A stretch of DNA of 64,000 nt from Microcoleus sp. bin48.metabat.b7b8b9.023 (GTDB lineage Bacteria > Cyanobacteriota > Cyanobacteriia > Cyanobacteriales > Microcoleaceae). Under the pieces are notes generated by a model. It was given only the letters and a program-made list of their open reading frames with translations, was not told where the DNA came from and did no database searches. The position numbers and the translations under genes were made by a program. The stretch is taken from positions 18,581 through 82,580 of the forward strand of contig NZ_JAAFKG010000036.1 of NCBI RefSeq assembly GCF_013299185.1, read 5' to 3'. Positions 47,701 through 56,638 of the stretch are shown piece after piece. Position 1 is the stretch's first letter. Each line of letters starts with the position of its first letter.

Positions 47701-50700
47701 ACACCGGGAATATCTAAGAATTTCAAGAAATAGCTGAAATCGCTCGATCGCACAAAATCCTTCAAATGTTCCGAACTTCCAGCCCAGACAATTCCCACTT
47801 TGAAATTGCCATCGCAATTTAGCGAAAATTGCCAATTCGGCGGCGCCGCTAAATAAGGAACATTGGCGGGTATATTGTCTAAAGTTGTTCCGAGAATGTG
47901 CGGCAAACTCATCAGGGGTGCTTGCACTTGGAAATCGGGCAATTCTTCCACCCGCACCGCCACTTGTTCGATGCCAGGAATCTGCTTAAATAAACGCTTC
48001 AGTTCTTGATAGCAAGATATAATGACTTTGCCGCCTTTTTGTTGAACAATTGCGGCGTAGCGGACAAATTGAATTGCATCGCCCAAACCTTGTTCGCAGC
48101 GGAGTAAAATAGTTTGTCCGTTCAAATCTGAACCGTCCCAAACCGGCTTATCAAAATTCAACCGCTGCAATTTTTTCGCCTGATCTGTGTGCCACCGCCA
48201 CTCGTATTCTGCTAAACCGCGCGGCAAATCACCTGTCAACAGCAAGACTAAGCCTAAATTGAAGTGAGCTTTAACACAGTTTGGAGCGATTGCGAGAGCT
48301 CGATCGTAACAGGAAACTGCCCGATTTACGTCTCCCAATAGTTCCACAGCACTGCCTAAATTAGTCAGGGCTTCTACATAATTTGGTTGCAAAGATATTG
48401 CCAACTCAAAGCTAGAAATTGCCTGCTCTATTTCGCCAGCAGCCAAATATGAATTTCCCAGGTTATAGTGTCCTTGAGGATTGTTCGGTTCTGCTTCAAT
48501 TGCACGCTGGTAAAGTCTTTTAGCCTCGGCTGGCTGACATTTTGCTTGCATCGCCGCGCCCAAATTTACTAGGGCGGGTACGTAATTGGCATTGAGGGAA
48601 AGTGCTTGCTGAAAATAGACGATCGCACTTTGAATCTCGCCCTGCTGCTGGAGAGTCGCGCCGAGATTGTTCAAAGCTTTGACATAAACGGGATTTAGGG
48701 CGATCGCCTTTTGAAAGCAAATTAGAGCCTCGGCTATATTCCCCCGATCTTGCAGCAAAATACCCAAGTTATTTTGCGCTTGAGCGCAGTTCGGGTCAAT
48801 TTCGATCGCGCGCTGATAATAGGTGGCAGCTTCGGCTAAATCGCCTGTTTGGTGCAGCGTCACTGCCAAATTAGTAGCGGACTCGATCGAATCTGGCTGC
48901 AAAACCAAAGCATTCTTAAAATATGCGATCGCCTCGGCAAGCCTTCCTTGGGATTTCAGCAGATTTGCGCGATCGAATTGTTTCTTAGCTAACTCAATAT
49001 TAGACAGGGCTATTTCATTCTCAGGACGATCGCGATTTTGTAGGGGTAGTGGATGGTGCGTGCCTACCCCCACCAACTCGGAGGGCGGGCACGGGGGCAC
49101 CGCCCCTACTTCTACCTCGGAGGGCGGGCACGGGGGCACCGCCCCTACTTCTACCTCGGAGGGCGGGCACGGGGGCACCGCCCCTACCCCCTCGGAGGGC
49201 GGGCACGGGGGCACCGCCCCTACAATAGGCTGAAACATCCCTGCAATATTAGATTGAATATTAGATTGAATGTTAGATTGAATATTAGATTGAATTTCTA
49301 CTGGCTGTCGAGCTTCCTGATGCTCGGAAATTTTTGCTTGCAGTGCCAAAGTAACTTCTTCTAAAACTCCATCCCAATCCCCCGCTGCTGACTGACGAAA
49401 CAAGCGCGCCGTCGGATACCAAGGACTATCTTCCCGGGTCAACATCCACCGCCAATCCGGCACAAAACACAGCAAAATCCATACTGGTTTGCCCAAAGCA
49501 CCCGCCAAATGCGCTACAGAAGTATCTACCGAAATGACTAAATCCAGAGCCGAGATTACCGCAGCAGTAACGGCCATATCGTGCAAATTAGAGCTTAAAT
49601 CTGTGACGGGCATTTGCTCTAACCAAGCGCGCTCTTCTGCTGTCATTTGCTTTTGCAAATTGTAAAAATCTGCTCCGGGAATCTCTAACAGTTTTGCCAA
49701 CAAATCTAGCGGGAACGATCTTACCTTATTTTGTGAATGTTGAGGATTTCCAGACCACACAATCCCTACTTTCAAATTAGGAGTATTGGGAAGAGTGCAT
49801 TCCAAACCAGGTGGCGGAGCTAAATAAGGAACATTAGCCGGTATAGTATCTAAAGTTGTTCCTAGAATGTGCGGCAAACTCATTAACCGCGCGTGAACTT
49901 GAAAATCTGGCGCCTCGTCGGGACTAATTATTAACTGATCGATTCCCGAAACTTGGGCAAACAACCGCTGCAAGTGCGGCAAACACCAAACAATTACCTT
50001 ACCGCCTTTTTGCTTGACTAAATCTGCGTAGCGAATGAACTGAATGGCATCGCCCAAACCCTGTTCCGGGCAAAGCAAAATAGTTTTTCCCTCCAAATCT
50101 TGACCGTCCCAAATCGGTTGAATAAAGTTGTGGCACGGAAACTGTTTGTCTTTAATTATGAGCCGCCATTCGTACTCGGAAAAACCGCGCTGCAACTCTC
50201 CAGACAGCAGCAAAGCCAAACCTAAATTTAGGTGAGATTCCGGGTTAGTTGCATTGAATTCAACTGCTTGACTGTAGCAGGTGACAGCATCGGCAAATTG
50301 GCCGCCATTGTGCAACGCTTTCCCCAAACCGTTGAGGGGATTCATGTTACCGGGTTTCAACTCGATCGCCCTACGGTAACAATCGATCGCCTCTGCCATG
50401 TTTCCGGCTTCCTCAAAAGCTTTACCCAGATTGTTCAAAGCTTCGGGAAAGTCGGGTTGCAGGCTCAAAGCTTGCTGGTAACAGGCGATCGCACCTGCAA
50501 TTTTGCCCTGTTTGTGCAGGACAATTCCCAGATTGCAGCGAGCGCCAGCATGGGATGGCAACTGCTGAATTGCTTGCTGGCAAACGGCTAGAGCCTCATC
50601 TAACTTATCTTGCTGGTGCAGGGAACTCCCCAAACCGATCAGAGTTTCGGCTAAATCTGGTTGCAGCGCCATAGCGCGATCGTAATAGGCGATCGCATCG

Positions 50701-53700
50701 GCAATTTTGCCTTGCCGGATCGAGGCGTATCCTAAGTTGTGCAAGGCGTCTACATAATTGGGTTCGAGAGCGATCGCCCGTTCGTAATGCGCGATCGCGC
50801 GATCGTAATTCGCGCCCGTTTCCTCTCCTCGTTCCTCTAAAGCAATGCCCAAATTCAAATAAGCCACAGCACAATCAGGATTGACTTGAATCGCTTGCTG
50901 GTATAACCTGACAGCCTCCGCCACATCGCCTTGCTCTTCCCGCAGCAGGCCCAAATTAACCAGCGCTTCCGCACAATTCGGATTCAAAGACAGCGCCCGC
51001 TGGTATTGGGCGATCGCACTTTCATTCTCCCCTGCTTCCGCCAGGGCACTGCCCAAATTGCTTGCAGTTTCCCCCAAATTCGGGTCAATTTCTAGGGCTT
51101 GTCGGTAATGCGCGATCGCCTCTGTCAACCGCCCGCTTTGCTGTTTGACAACACCTAAATTGCTGTGGGCGGCTGCATAATTCGGATCGATCGCGATCGC
51201 CCGCTCGTAACATTCGATCGCCCCGCCCAAATTACCCTGCTGTTGCAAATCTCGGCCCAACCGCAATTCCCAATCCGCCGCCTCCGACGGCACAAATCCA
51301 GCAGAAACAGCGCCTAGAGCCTCCGCCACCCGAGCGAAAACGCCCTCCCAGCCTCCCCTTTCCCGTTGCCGAAACAGCCTTGCACTGGGATACCAAGGAC
51401 TGTCTTCGCGCTCCAACAACCACCGCCAATCTGGGGAAAATGCCAGCAAAATCCAGACTGGTTTGCCCAAAGCCCCCGCCAAATGCGCGACAGCCGTATC
51501 GACAGTAATTACTAAATCCAGTTTGGCGATCGCAGCAGCAGTATCAGCCAAATCGCCAAAATGCGGGCTCAAATCGACGATCGGCGTTTGATTCAACAAC
51601 TCGCGATCGGCCTCTAAAACCTCCTTCTGCAAGCTGTAAAAAGTTACCCCCGAAACGTCCAAAAGCGGCAGAAACTGACTTAAACCGCAAGAACGCTGCA
51701 TATTTTTGCGGTGTTTGGGATTCCCCGCCCAGACAATCCCAACTTTCAAATTGCGATCGGGCAAAAGTCCAAATTCAGCATCCGGAGGCGGAGATAAATA
51801 AGCAGTAGTTGCCGGAATTGTTTCTAGCCTTGTACCGAGAACATAGGGTAAACTCAACATCGGCACTTGCACGTCAAATTCCGGCAGCGGTTCACCTCTA
51901 ACTATCAGCAAATCAATGCCATCAACCATGGCAAACAAACGGCGCAATTGCGGGTAACAATCAACAATTACCCTACCGCCTCGATCTTTGACAATCTCAA
52001 CGTAGCGAATAAACTGAAGCGAATCGCCTAAACCTTGTTCGGCGTGCAGTAAAACAGTCTTTCCCTGCAAATTGGAACCATCCCACAGCGGCCGATATTC
52101 TCTTGCCGAAAGCGTATTTCCCGGTGCCGTCAAATAACACGAATGGCCTGTTTTAAATTCTTTAATGTGCCAGCGCCACTCGTATTCGGCCAGGCCATTT
52201 TCAAAATCTCCCGCCAACAGCAAAGCCAAGGACAAATTCAGGTGAGCGCTAGCATGATCCGGGCTAAGAGAAATCGCTCTTCTGTAGCAGGCGATCGCAT
52301 CTTCAACCGCACCTTTTTCCAGAAAAGTTCTGCCTAAATTGTTGATAGCTTCCACAAAATCCGGCAGCAATTCCAGCGCTTTGTGATAATACTCCAGTGC
52401 CTCTTCTAAATTCCCCTGTTCTTGCAAAACAGTTGCCAGATTGTTGTAAGCTTCCCAGCTATGGGGTTGAATTTCCAGCGCTCGGCGGTACAGATCGAGT
52501 GCCCTTAACAGTTCCCCCTTTTCTTGCAGCGCCACCGCTAAATTAATCAGTGCGGGCACGAAATCCGGTTCAGCAGCCAGAGCTTGTTCGTAATGTGCGA
52601 TCGCCTGTTGCACTTCACCTTGTTCCTCAAAAATCTTTGCCAAGTTGTAAGCTGTTTGAGGAATATTGGGAGCGAGCGCTAAAGCTTCTTGGTAATGCGG
52701 AATGGCTGCATCTAATTCCCCATTTTCGTGTTTGAGAAAACCATAATTAATTCGCGCTTGGAAACAATTGGGAGCGAGAGATATAATTTGTTCGTAAAGT
52801 GCGATCGCCTCTAGCTTGTCGCCTGTTTCCATTAAATGTTCTGCTTGTTGCAATAAATCCTCTAAAACAGCCGAATTTTCATCGCCCGTTGCGACAACAG
52901 ATGTCTCAATTCCCAGGGAATAGTTGGCTGTTGAGTCATTCCCTAAAGCTGCGCCCGCACTCACAAATATTTGTTTGTTTTCCTCAACCAAGCTAGCGCC
53001 TGTCATTTCCAGATTTTCCGCAGCATCCTCAGCAGAAGTAGCAGAATTTGCGATCGCAAACAAACTCAAAGCCGCTTGCACATCCCCAAACAATTCTTCC
53101 CAACCTTCCGGCTGACTTTGGCGGAAAAGCCTTGCAGTTGGATACCAAGGATTGTCTTCGCGATCCAGCAGCCAGCGCCAGTCAGGAGCAAAAGACAGCA
53201 GCACCCAAACTGGTTTACCCAAAGCACCAGCCAAGTGTGCCACAGAAGTATCCACACTAATCACTAAATCCAGTTGAGATATCGCAGAAGCCGTATCAGC
53301 AAAGTCATTCAGATGCGGGCTCAAATCCGGGATTAGATGCTGGTGCAACAAAGTGCGATCGCACTCCGACAAGTTTTTTTGTAAACTATAAAAAGCAATT
53401 CCCGGAACATCCAAAAATTGAATAAAATCGCTTAAACTACAAGAACGTTGATTATCTTTACGCCGCTGCGGACTTCCCGCCCAAACAATCCCCACCTTTA
53501 ACTTTGCATCAGAAGCAAGTGCAAAACTGCACTCAGCAGGCGGAGCCAAATAAGGAACATTTGCCGGGATTGTTTCCAGAGTTGTCCCCACAATCCTCGG
53601 CAAACTCATCAGCGGTGCGTGCACGTCAAATGCTGGCAAATCCTCAAAACAAACTGATAAATATTCAATCCCCGCCACTGTCGCAAACAACCGCATCAAA

Positions 53701-54824
53701 TCCGGATAGCAAGCCACAATAACTTTAGCGCCTCGACTGCGAAGCACCGGCGCGTAGCGAATAAACTGAATCGAATCGCCAAAGCCTTGCTCGACGTGGA
53801 GTAAAATAGTTTTACCCTGCAAATCAGCACCATCCCAAAGCGGCTGTGGAAATTGTCTCGCTTCTACTTGCGAAGTCCGCCACCGCCACTCATACTCAGC
53901 AAAACCGCGCTGGAAATCTCCAAACAATAGCAAAGTCAAGGCTAATTCCAGGTGTGCGATGGCGTTGTCTGGCTGCAATTCCAAGGCTCGATGGTGACAA
54001 GCAAAAGCCTCTTGAAATTCTCCTAAATCCACCAAAGCGTGGGCGAGGTTGTTAATCGCATCCACGAAGTCCGGCTTAAGTTTTAATGCTTGTCGGTAGT
54101 GGGAAACTGCTGCTTTAGTATTGCCTTGCTCGTGGTAAAATGCTCCCACATTGTTCTGAGCTTCGGGACTGTTAGGTTCTAAAGCTATAGCTTGCTGGTA
54201 GCAGTCGAAAGCTTCGGGGAATTTACCTTGCTGCTGAAAAATTCTTCCCAATCCGATCAGAGAATATGTCAAATTAGGATTAATTTTTAAAGCGTGCAGG
54301 TAACAAGCAACTGCCTCATTTAATTGATTTTTTTCTTTTAACAAGCCTGCTAAATTGTGTGCAGTTTCCACCAGGCTTGGATCGAGTCCGAGGGCTGTTT
54401 GATAATATGAAATTGCCGAGTCAATTTCGCCCAAGTGCTGTTTGAGCCAGCCCAAATTGTTGTATGCTAGTGCCGAATTGGGCTGAATTTTGATCACTTG
54501 TTCGTAACTGGCGATCGCCCTTTGAGTAGCACCCACATCCATCAAAACATGGGCTTTGTTTAAATGTGCCTCTACAAAATCCGGGTTTTGGGCGATCGCG
54601 CGATCGTAAAAGTCGATCGCCTCAGCCACTTTTCCCTGCTGTCTGACTGCAATTCCCAACAAACACAACACGTTTGCTGACTCCGGCTGCGCTTCCACAA
54701 TTTGCCGGTACAAATTTTCAGCTTCTAACAAACGCCCCGCTTGATGATATTCCCAAGCTATGTTCAAAGAATCTTCACCACGCATTTTGACGGCAGATTT
54801 TTGCAATTTTTTCTTAGAAGCCAT
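44781..54824 (-). CDS. Giant protein with five TPR-glycosyltransferase modules and a terminal GT4 domain
   Basis: 3347 residues. Five modules, each a run of TPR helices followed by a heptosyltransferase-like (GT9-like) domain of about 280 residues: GT parts at about 315-588, 885-1171, 1553-1831, 2210-2488 and 2635-2911, with recurring motifs EYEWRWR, QGLGDAIQFIRYA, PNVPYLAPP, KVGIVWAG, DLSPHLNDFADT and HLAGALGKPVW. TPR stretches lie before each (residues 20-310, 650-885, 1185-1550, 1935-2205, 2490-2630). The C-terminus (about 2955-3347) is a GT4-type transferase (FSGGKLEYRKGQDIVIAA, NRCEGGTNLVAMESMACGIPTI). The likely role is stepwise glycosylation of proteins or surface polymers, TPRs holding the acceptor (inference). 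Repeat-derived linkers lie at about 1842-1930. The start is the ATG at 54822-54824. Confidence 0.92.
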   Translation of the reverse strand: MASKKKLQKSAVKMRGEDSLNIAWEYHQAGRLLEAENLYRQIVEAQPESANVLCLLGIAVRQQGKVAEAIDFYDRAIAQNPDFVEAHLNKAHVLMDVGATQRAIASYEQVIKIQPNSALAYNNLGWLKQHLGEIDSAISYYQTALGLDPSLVETAHNLAGLLKEKNQLNEAVACYLHALKINPNLTYSLIGLGRIFQQQGKFPEAFDCYQQAIALEPNSPEAQNNVGAFYHEQGNTKAAVSHYRQALKLKPDFVDAINNLAHALVDLGEFQEAFACHHRALELQPDNAIAHLELALTLLLFGDFQRGFAEYEWRWRTSQVEARQFPQPLWDGADLQGKTILLHVEQGFGDSIQFIRYAPVLRSRGAKVIVACYPDLMRLFATVAGIEYLSVCFEDLPAFDVHAPLMSLPRIVGTTLETIPANVPYLAPPAECSFALASDAKLKVGIVWAGSPQRRKDNQRSCSLSDFIQFLDVPGIAFYSLQKNLSECDRTLLHQHLIPDLSPHLNDFADTASAISQLDLVISVDTSVAHLAGALGKPVWVLLSFAPDWRWLLDREDNPWYPTARLFRQSQPEGWEELFGDVQAALSLFAIANSATSAEDAAENLEMTGASLVEENKQIFVSAGAALGNDSTANYSLGIETSVVATGDENSAVLEDLLQQAEHLMETGDKLEAIALYEQIISLAPNCFQARINYGFLKHENGELDAAIPHYQEALALAPNIPQTAYNLAKIFEEQGEVQQAIAHYEQALAAEPDFVPALINLAVALQEKGELLRALDLYRRALEIQPHSWEAYNNLATVLQEQGNLEEALEYYHKALELLPDFVEAINNLGRTFLEKGAVEDAIACYRRAISLSPDHASAHLNLSLALLLAGDFENGLAEYEWRWHIKEFKTGHSCYLTAPGNTLSAREYRPLWDGSNLQGKTVLLHAEQGLGDSLQFIRYVEIVKDRGGRVIVDCYPQLRRLFAMVDGIDLLIVRGEPLPEFDVQVPMLSLPYVLGTRLETIPATTAYLSPPPDAEFGLLPDRNLKVGIVWAGNPKHRKNMQRSCGLSQFLPLLDVSGVTFYSLQKEVLEADRELLNQTPIVDLSPHFGDLADTAAAIAKLDLVITVDTAVAHLAGALGKPVWILLAFSPDWRWLLEREDSPWYPSARLFRQRERGGWEGVFARVAEALGAVSAGFVPSEAADWELRLGRDLQQQGNLGGAIECYERAIAIDPNYAAAHSNLGVVKQQSGRLTEAIAHYRQALEIDPNLGETASNLGSALAEAGENESAIAQYQRALSLNPNCAEALVNLGLLREEQGDVAEAVRLYQQAIQVNPDCAVAYLNLGIALEERGEETGANYDRAIAHYERAIALEPNYVDALHNLGYASIRQGKIADAIAYYDRAMALQPDLAETLIGLGSSLHQQDKLDEALAVCQQAIQQLPSHAGARCNLGIVLHKQGKIAGAIACYQQALSLQPDFPEALNNLGKAFEEAGNMAEAIDCYRRAIELKPGNMNPLNGLGKALHNGGQFADAVTCYSQAVEFNATNPESHLNLGLALLLSGELQRGFSEYEWRLIIKDKQFPCHNFIQPIWDGQDLEGKTILLCPEQGLGDAIQFIRYADLVKQKGGKVIVWCLPHLQRLFAQVSGIDQLIISPDEAPDFQVHARLMSLPHILGTTLDTIPANVPYLAPPPGLECTLPNTPNLKVGIVWSGNPQHSQNKVRSFPLDLLAKLLEIPGADFYNLQKQMTAEERAWLEQMPVTDLSSNLHDMAVTAAVISALDLVISVDTSVAHLAGALGKPVWILLCFVPDWRWMLTREDSPWYPTARLFRQSAAGDWDGVLEEVTLALQAKISEHQEARQPVEIQSNIQSNIQSNIQSNIAGMFQPIVGAVPPCPPSEGVGAVPPCPPSEVEVGAVPPCPPSEVEVGAVPPCPPSELVGVGTHHPLPLQNRDRPENEIALSNIELAKKQFDRANLLKSQGRLAEAIAYFKNALVLQPDSIESATNLAVTLHQTGDLAEAATYYQRAIEIDPNCAQAQNNLGILLQDRGNIAEALICFQKAIALNPVYVKALNNLGATLQQQGEIQSAIVYFQQALSLNANYVPALVNLGAAMQAKCQPAEAKRLYQRAIEAEPNNPQGHYNLGNSYLAAGEIEQAISSFELAISLQPNYVEALTNLGSAVELLGDVNRAVSCYDRALAIAPNCVKAHFNLGLVLLLTGDLPRGLAEYEWRWHTDQAKKLQRLNFDKPVWDGSDLNGQTILLRCEQGLGDAIQFVRYAAIVQQKGGKVIISCYQELKRLFKQIPGIEQVAVRVEELPDFQVQAPLMSLPHILGTTLDNIPANVPYLAAPPNWQFSLNCDGNFKVGIVWAGSSEHLKDFVRSSDFSYFLKFLDIPGVTFYSLQKQVSADDIALLTQTSVIDLSDNLNDFADTAAVISQLDLVITVDTAVAHLAGALGKPVWILLSFMPDWRWMLTREDSPWYPTARLFRQETPGDWDGVGDRIKTALQELISTEAKLPSSAIALNALTEIDVQFNIAKALQKQGNKAAAAARYQQVIAASPNHAEAHTYLGYLKQENGQIAEAVLHYKQALATNPNLDKTNLYLGYALEEQGRVAEAIDCYTKAIQLSPESPDLRLRLAFALLLTGNFQAGFAEYESRWQTQELEQRYSDSPLWDGSDLQGKTILLHPEQGFGDAIHFIRYAPLVKQKGGKVMVACHQSLKRLFEKVAGVDNVVTNPQNLLDFQVQAPLLSLPRILGTTLETIPANIPYLAPPDDGKLSLESNNKLKVGIVWAGGPLHRKNHERSCKLSDFLKFLDVPGASFYSLQKDLSAGNLTLLNQQQIPDLSGHCVDFADTAAIVSQLDLVICVDTAIAHLAGALGKPVWILLSFMPDWRWMLTREDSPWYPTARLFRQSQAGDWDAVGDRIKAALEQLITRFQAQTQNPLPQTPLQIIEKTHSQTLPSNISPEVSPQNIPAQITGIGISWPVSITSGWGIYGMNLTLQLLRNPAWEVALLVPPSITSESINPLHKSLLSPAVEKQRQFQELVTANSDKQISCNFPVLYALGNNLASSGVENHLISPCQVGVIFFEDTRITPAALETAKKYRAIVAGSHWNADVLRSCGLTNVGMVNQGIDPAIFHPAPKSNLFGDRFVIFSGGKLEYRKGQDIVIAAFKRFRAKHPEALLLTTWHNFWPQYMLGIEQTGNVAGLPNINRDGSLGISQWLAANGLPVESFIDIGLIPNHLAGQILREADCAVFTNRCEGGTNLVAMESMACGIPTILSANTGHLDLIYSNICYPLSRQGRVKPTAHFPGVEGWGESDVEEVVEALEQVYTNREAAQRRGLAAANFMLDWTWEKQVKRFLDVINEL
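49081..49226. repeat. In-frame 39-bp repeats within the giant gene (GAVPPCPPSE linker)
   Basis: Units starting GAGGGCGGGCACGGGGGCAC occur at 49081, 49120, 49159 and 49195 (39, 39 and 36 bases apart) and encode GAVPPCPPSE plus VEV or similar on the minus strand. Adjacent (about 49240-49300) is a 12-bp repeat encoding NIQS four times. Both arrays keep the frame. Confidence 0.9.
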
Positions 54825-54825
54825 A

Positions 54826-54940
54826 GTTGTCTTTGTTGTTTGTTATTTGTTATTTGTTATTTGTTATTTGTTGTTTGTTGTTTGTTGTTTTTTACTATAA
54901 CAATAACCGCCAACTGCCAACTGCCAACTGCCAACTGCCT
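54826..54940. repeat. Two seven-base repeat arrays between the giant gene and the tocopherol gene
   Basis: TTTGTTA/TTTGTTG units at about 54832-54888 and AACTGCC units at about 54911-54940. Both lie at the 5' end of the giant TPR gene, in its probable promoter, and at the 3' end of the next gene. Confidence 0.85.
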
Positions 54941-55936
54941 TCATCCCAACAAACAAGCTGCGGGAAAAATCAGATATTCCAAGAAAAACAACTTCCAGAT
55001 AAACTGATAAAAACCAGCAATTTCTTTCTGCTCATCCAAATCAACTTTGACACTCCAAAACCACATCAAACCCAAAGACACCAAATGAGCAACCGCCAAA
55101 AACACTAAATTAACATTAGACAACACGACTGCTCCCGCCAAAGTAGCGCCCAAATAGCAAACCGTCAACACCCAGCGAGATAAATTAAAGACAGCCCGCT
55201 TGCCCAGCTCGATCGTCAACGTAGTAATATTGTATTGCTTGTCGCCCTCCATGTCAGGGATATCTTTGAAAATGGCGATCGCAAAAGTAAACACGATCAC
55301 AAAAACCGTCAGCACCCAAACTTCCGCCGGAATCGCCAAAGACAGACTATTTAAGCTCCAGCCCGTAAAAACGCTTTTTGCCCTTCCCAAACCCAAAACC
55401 CAATTAAAGTGTAGAAACAGCCCTAAATTGACGATCGCCCCGCGCACCGTAAAAATGCACAGCGCCGCCCAAAAAGGAAACCGCTTCAACCGAATTGGTG
55501 GCAGAGAATAAGCAGTCCCAATCGCCAAACTAACGCCAACTGTAGCCAGCAAAAACGGGCCTTGCAAAACAGCAGTCACAACCGCTATAATTCCCGTGGC
55601 AATTACGATCGACTCCCCAGTTTTGCGAGAAAATGCTCCCGAGGCGATCGGCAAATACGGCTTATTAATTTTATCAATTTCAACATCTTCTAACTGGTTC
55701 AATCCCACAATATAAATATTGCCGCAAATGCAAGCCAACCAAGCAAACGCCAGCGGCAGAAGTATAGGATTCACAAATAATCGAGTGCTTTGAGCGATCG
55801 CATACAAAGCCAGTACACTCAACGTAGTGCCGATAATCGTATGCGGCCGAGAAAACTCCCAAAAAGCCCTCACCCAGCTTTGCGGAGCCGAGCCATTTTC
55901 ATCAATCCAAGACTTACCAATCGAATCGTTGCTCAT
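54941..55936 (-). CDS. hpt: Homogentisate phytyltransferase, tocopherol synthesis
   Basis: 331 residues from the ATG at 55936; an in-frame ATG at 56002 would add 22 residues. A UbiA-type membrane prenyltransferase with about nine helices. Seen: SRPHTIIGTTLSVLALYAIA, GLNQLEDVEIDKINKPYLPIASG (first Asp-rich prenyl-binding motif), and KDIPDMEGDKQY (second). It joins phytyl diphosphate to homogentisate to give 2-methyl-6-phytylbenzoquinol, the committed step of tocopherol synthesis in the thylakoid or envelope membrane. The start at 55936 is favoured because family members begin close to the SRPHT region. The gamma-tocopherol methyltransferase lies upstream on the same strand, 700 bases away across repeats. 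Confidence 0.9.
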   Translation of the reverse strand: MSNDSIGKSWIDENGSAPQSWVRAFWEFSRPHTIIGTTLSVLALYAIAQSTRLFVNPILLPLAFAWLACICGNIYIVGLNQLEDVEIDKINKPYLPIASGAFSRKTGESIVIATGIIAVVTAVLQGPFLLATVGVSLAIGTAYSLPPIRLKRFPFWAALCIFTVRGAIVNLGLFLHFNWVLGLGRAKSVFTGWSLNSLSLAIPAEVWVLTVFVIVFTFAIAIFKDIPDMEGDKQYNITTLTIELGKRAVFNLSRWVLTVCYLGATLAGAVVLSNVNLVFLAVAHLVSLGLMWFWSVKVDLDEQKEIAGFYQFIWKLFFLEYLIFPAACLLG

Positions 55937-56029
55937 AAATCCTACAAACGCACCATAAATAATATTAAGTAAGGCTATTTTCCGAGCCATTAGTGTCAAC
56001 AATCGTCTAAAATTCCTGATAAATCCCGC

Positions 56030-56570
56030 TTGTAGCTGAGTCTATATCCCCCTTAACAAGGGGGACTTTGAGAGAGTTTTAGGCTTTCCCCGACTATCTG
56101 GTTAGCACGACAAGTCTCGCTTTTGGCGTAGTCTAGATCCCCCTAAATCCCCCTTAAGAAGGGGGACTTTGAGCGCTCCAGTCCCCCTGAAAAAAGGGGA
56201 ACTTCGATCGCTCCAGTCCCCCCCTTCTTAAGGGGGGCTAGGGGGGATCGAGCCCTAATCATCAAACAGTAGACTCATGCTACCCCCTTAATAAGGGGGA
56301 CTTTGAGAGAGTTTTCGGCTTTCCCCGACTATCTGGGAAGCACGAAAATTCTCGCTTTTGGCGTAGTCTAGATCCCCCTAAATCCCCCTTAATAAGGGGG
56401 ACTTTGACGCTCTAGTCCCTCTGAAAAAAGGGGGACTTCGATCGCTCCACTCCCCCTAAAAAAAGGGGAGGCTTCGATCGCTCCAGTCCCCCCCTTCCTA
56501 AGGGGGGTTAGGGGGGATCGAGACCTAATCATCAAACACAGTAGACTCAGACTACCTTTAATCGCAAGTT
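56030..56570. repeat. Tandem 235-bp duplication of palindromic repeats
   Basis: GGGGGACTTTGAGAGAGTTT occurs at about 56062 and again at 56297, 235 bases apart, with the following sequence largely repeated (TTCCCCGACTATCTGG, TTTTGGCGTAGTCTAGATCC, TAGGGGGGATCGAG). Each unit is made of several CCCCCTTAA/TTAAGGGGG hairpins. No gene lies in 56003-56638. Confidence 0.85.
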
Positions 56571-56638
56571 GACACCAATGCTCTGAAAAACACCTTACGC
56601 CTTAACTAAAAACTCAAAAATTCTCTAATCCTTGTGAT

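Noticed and set aside
49021..49364. Open frames of RGGAPVPAL / GGRARGHRPYF repeats over the giant gene
   Set aside because: They are alternative-frame readings of the 39-bp repeat inside a confirmed gene.
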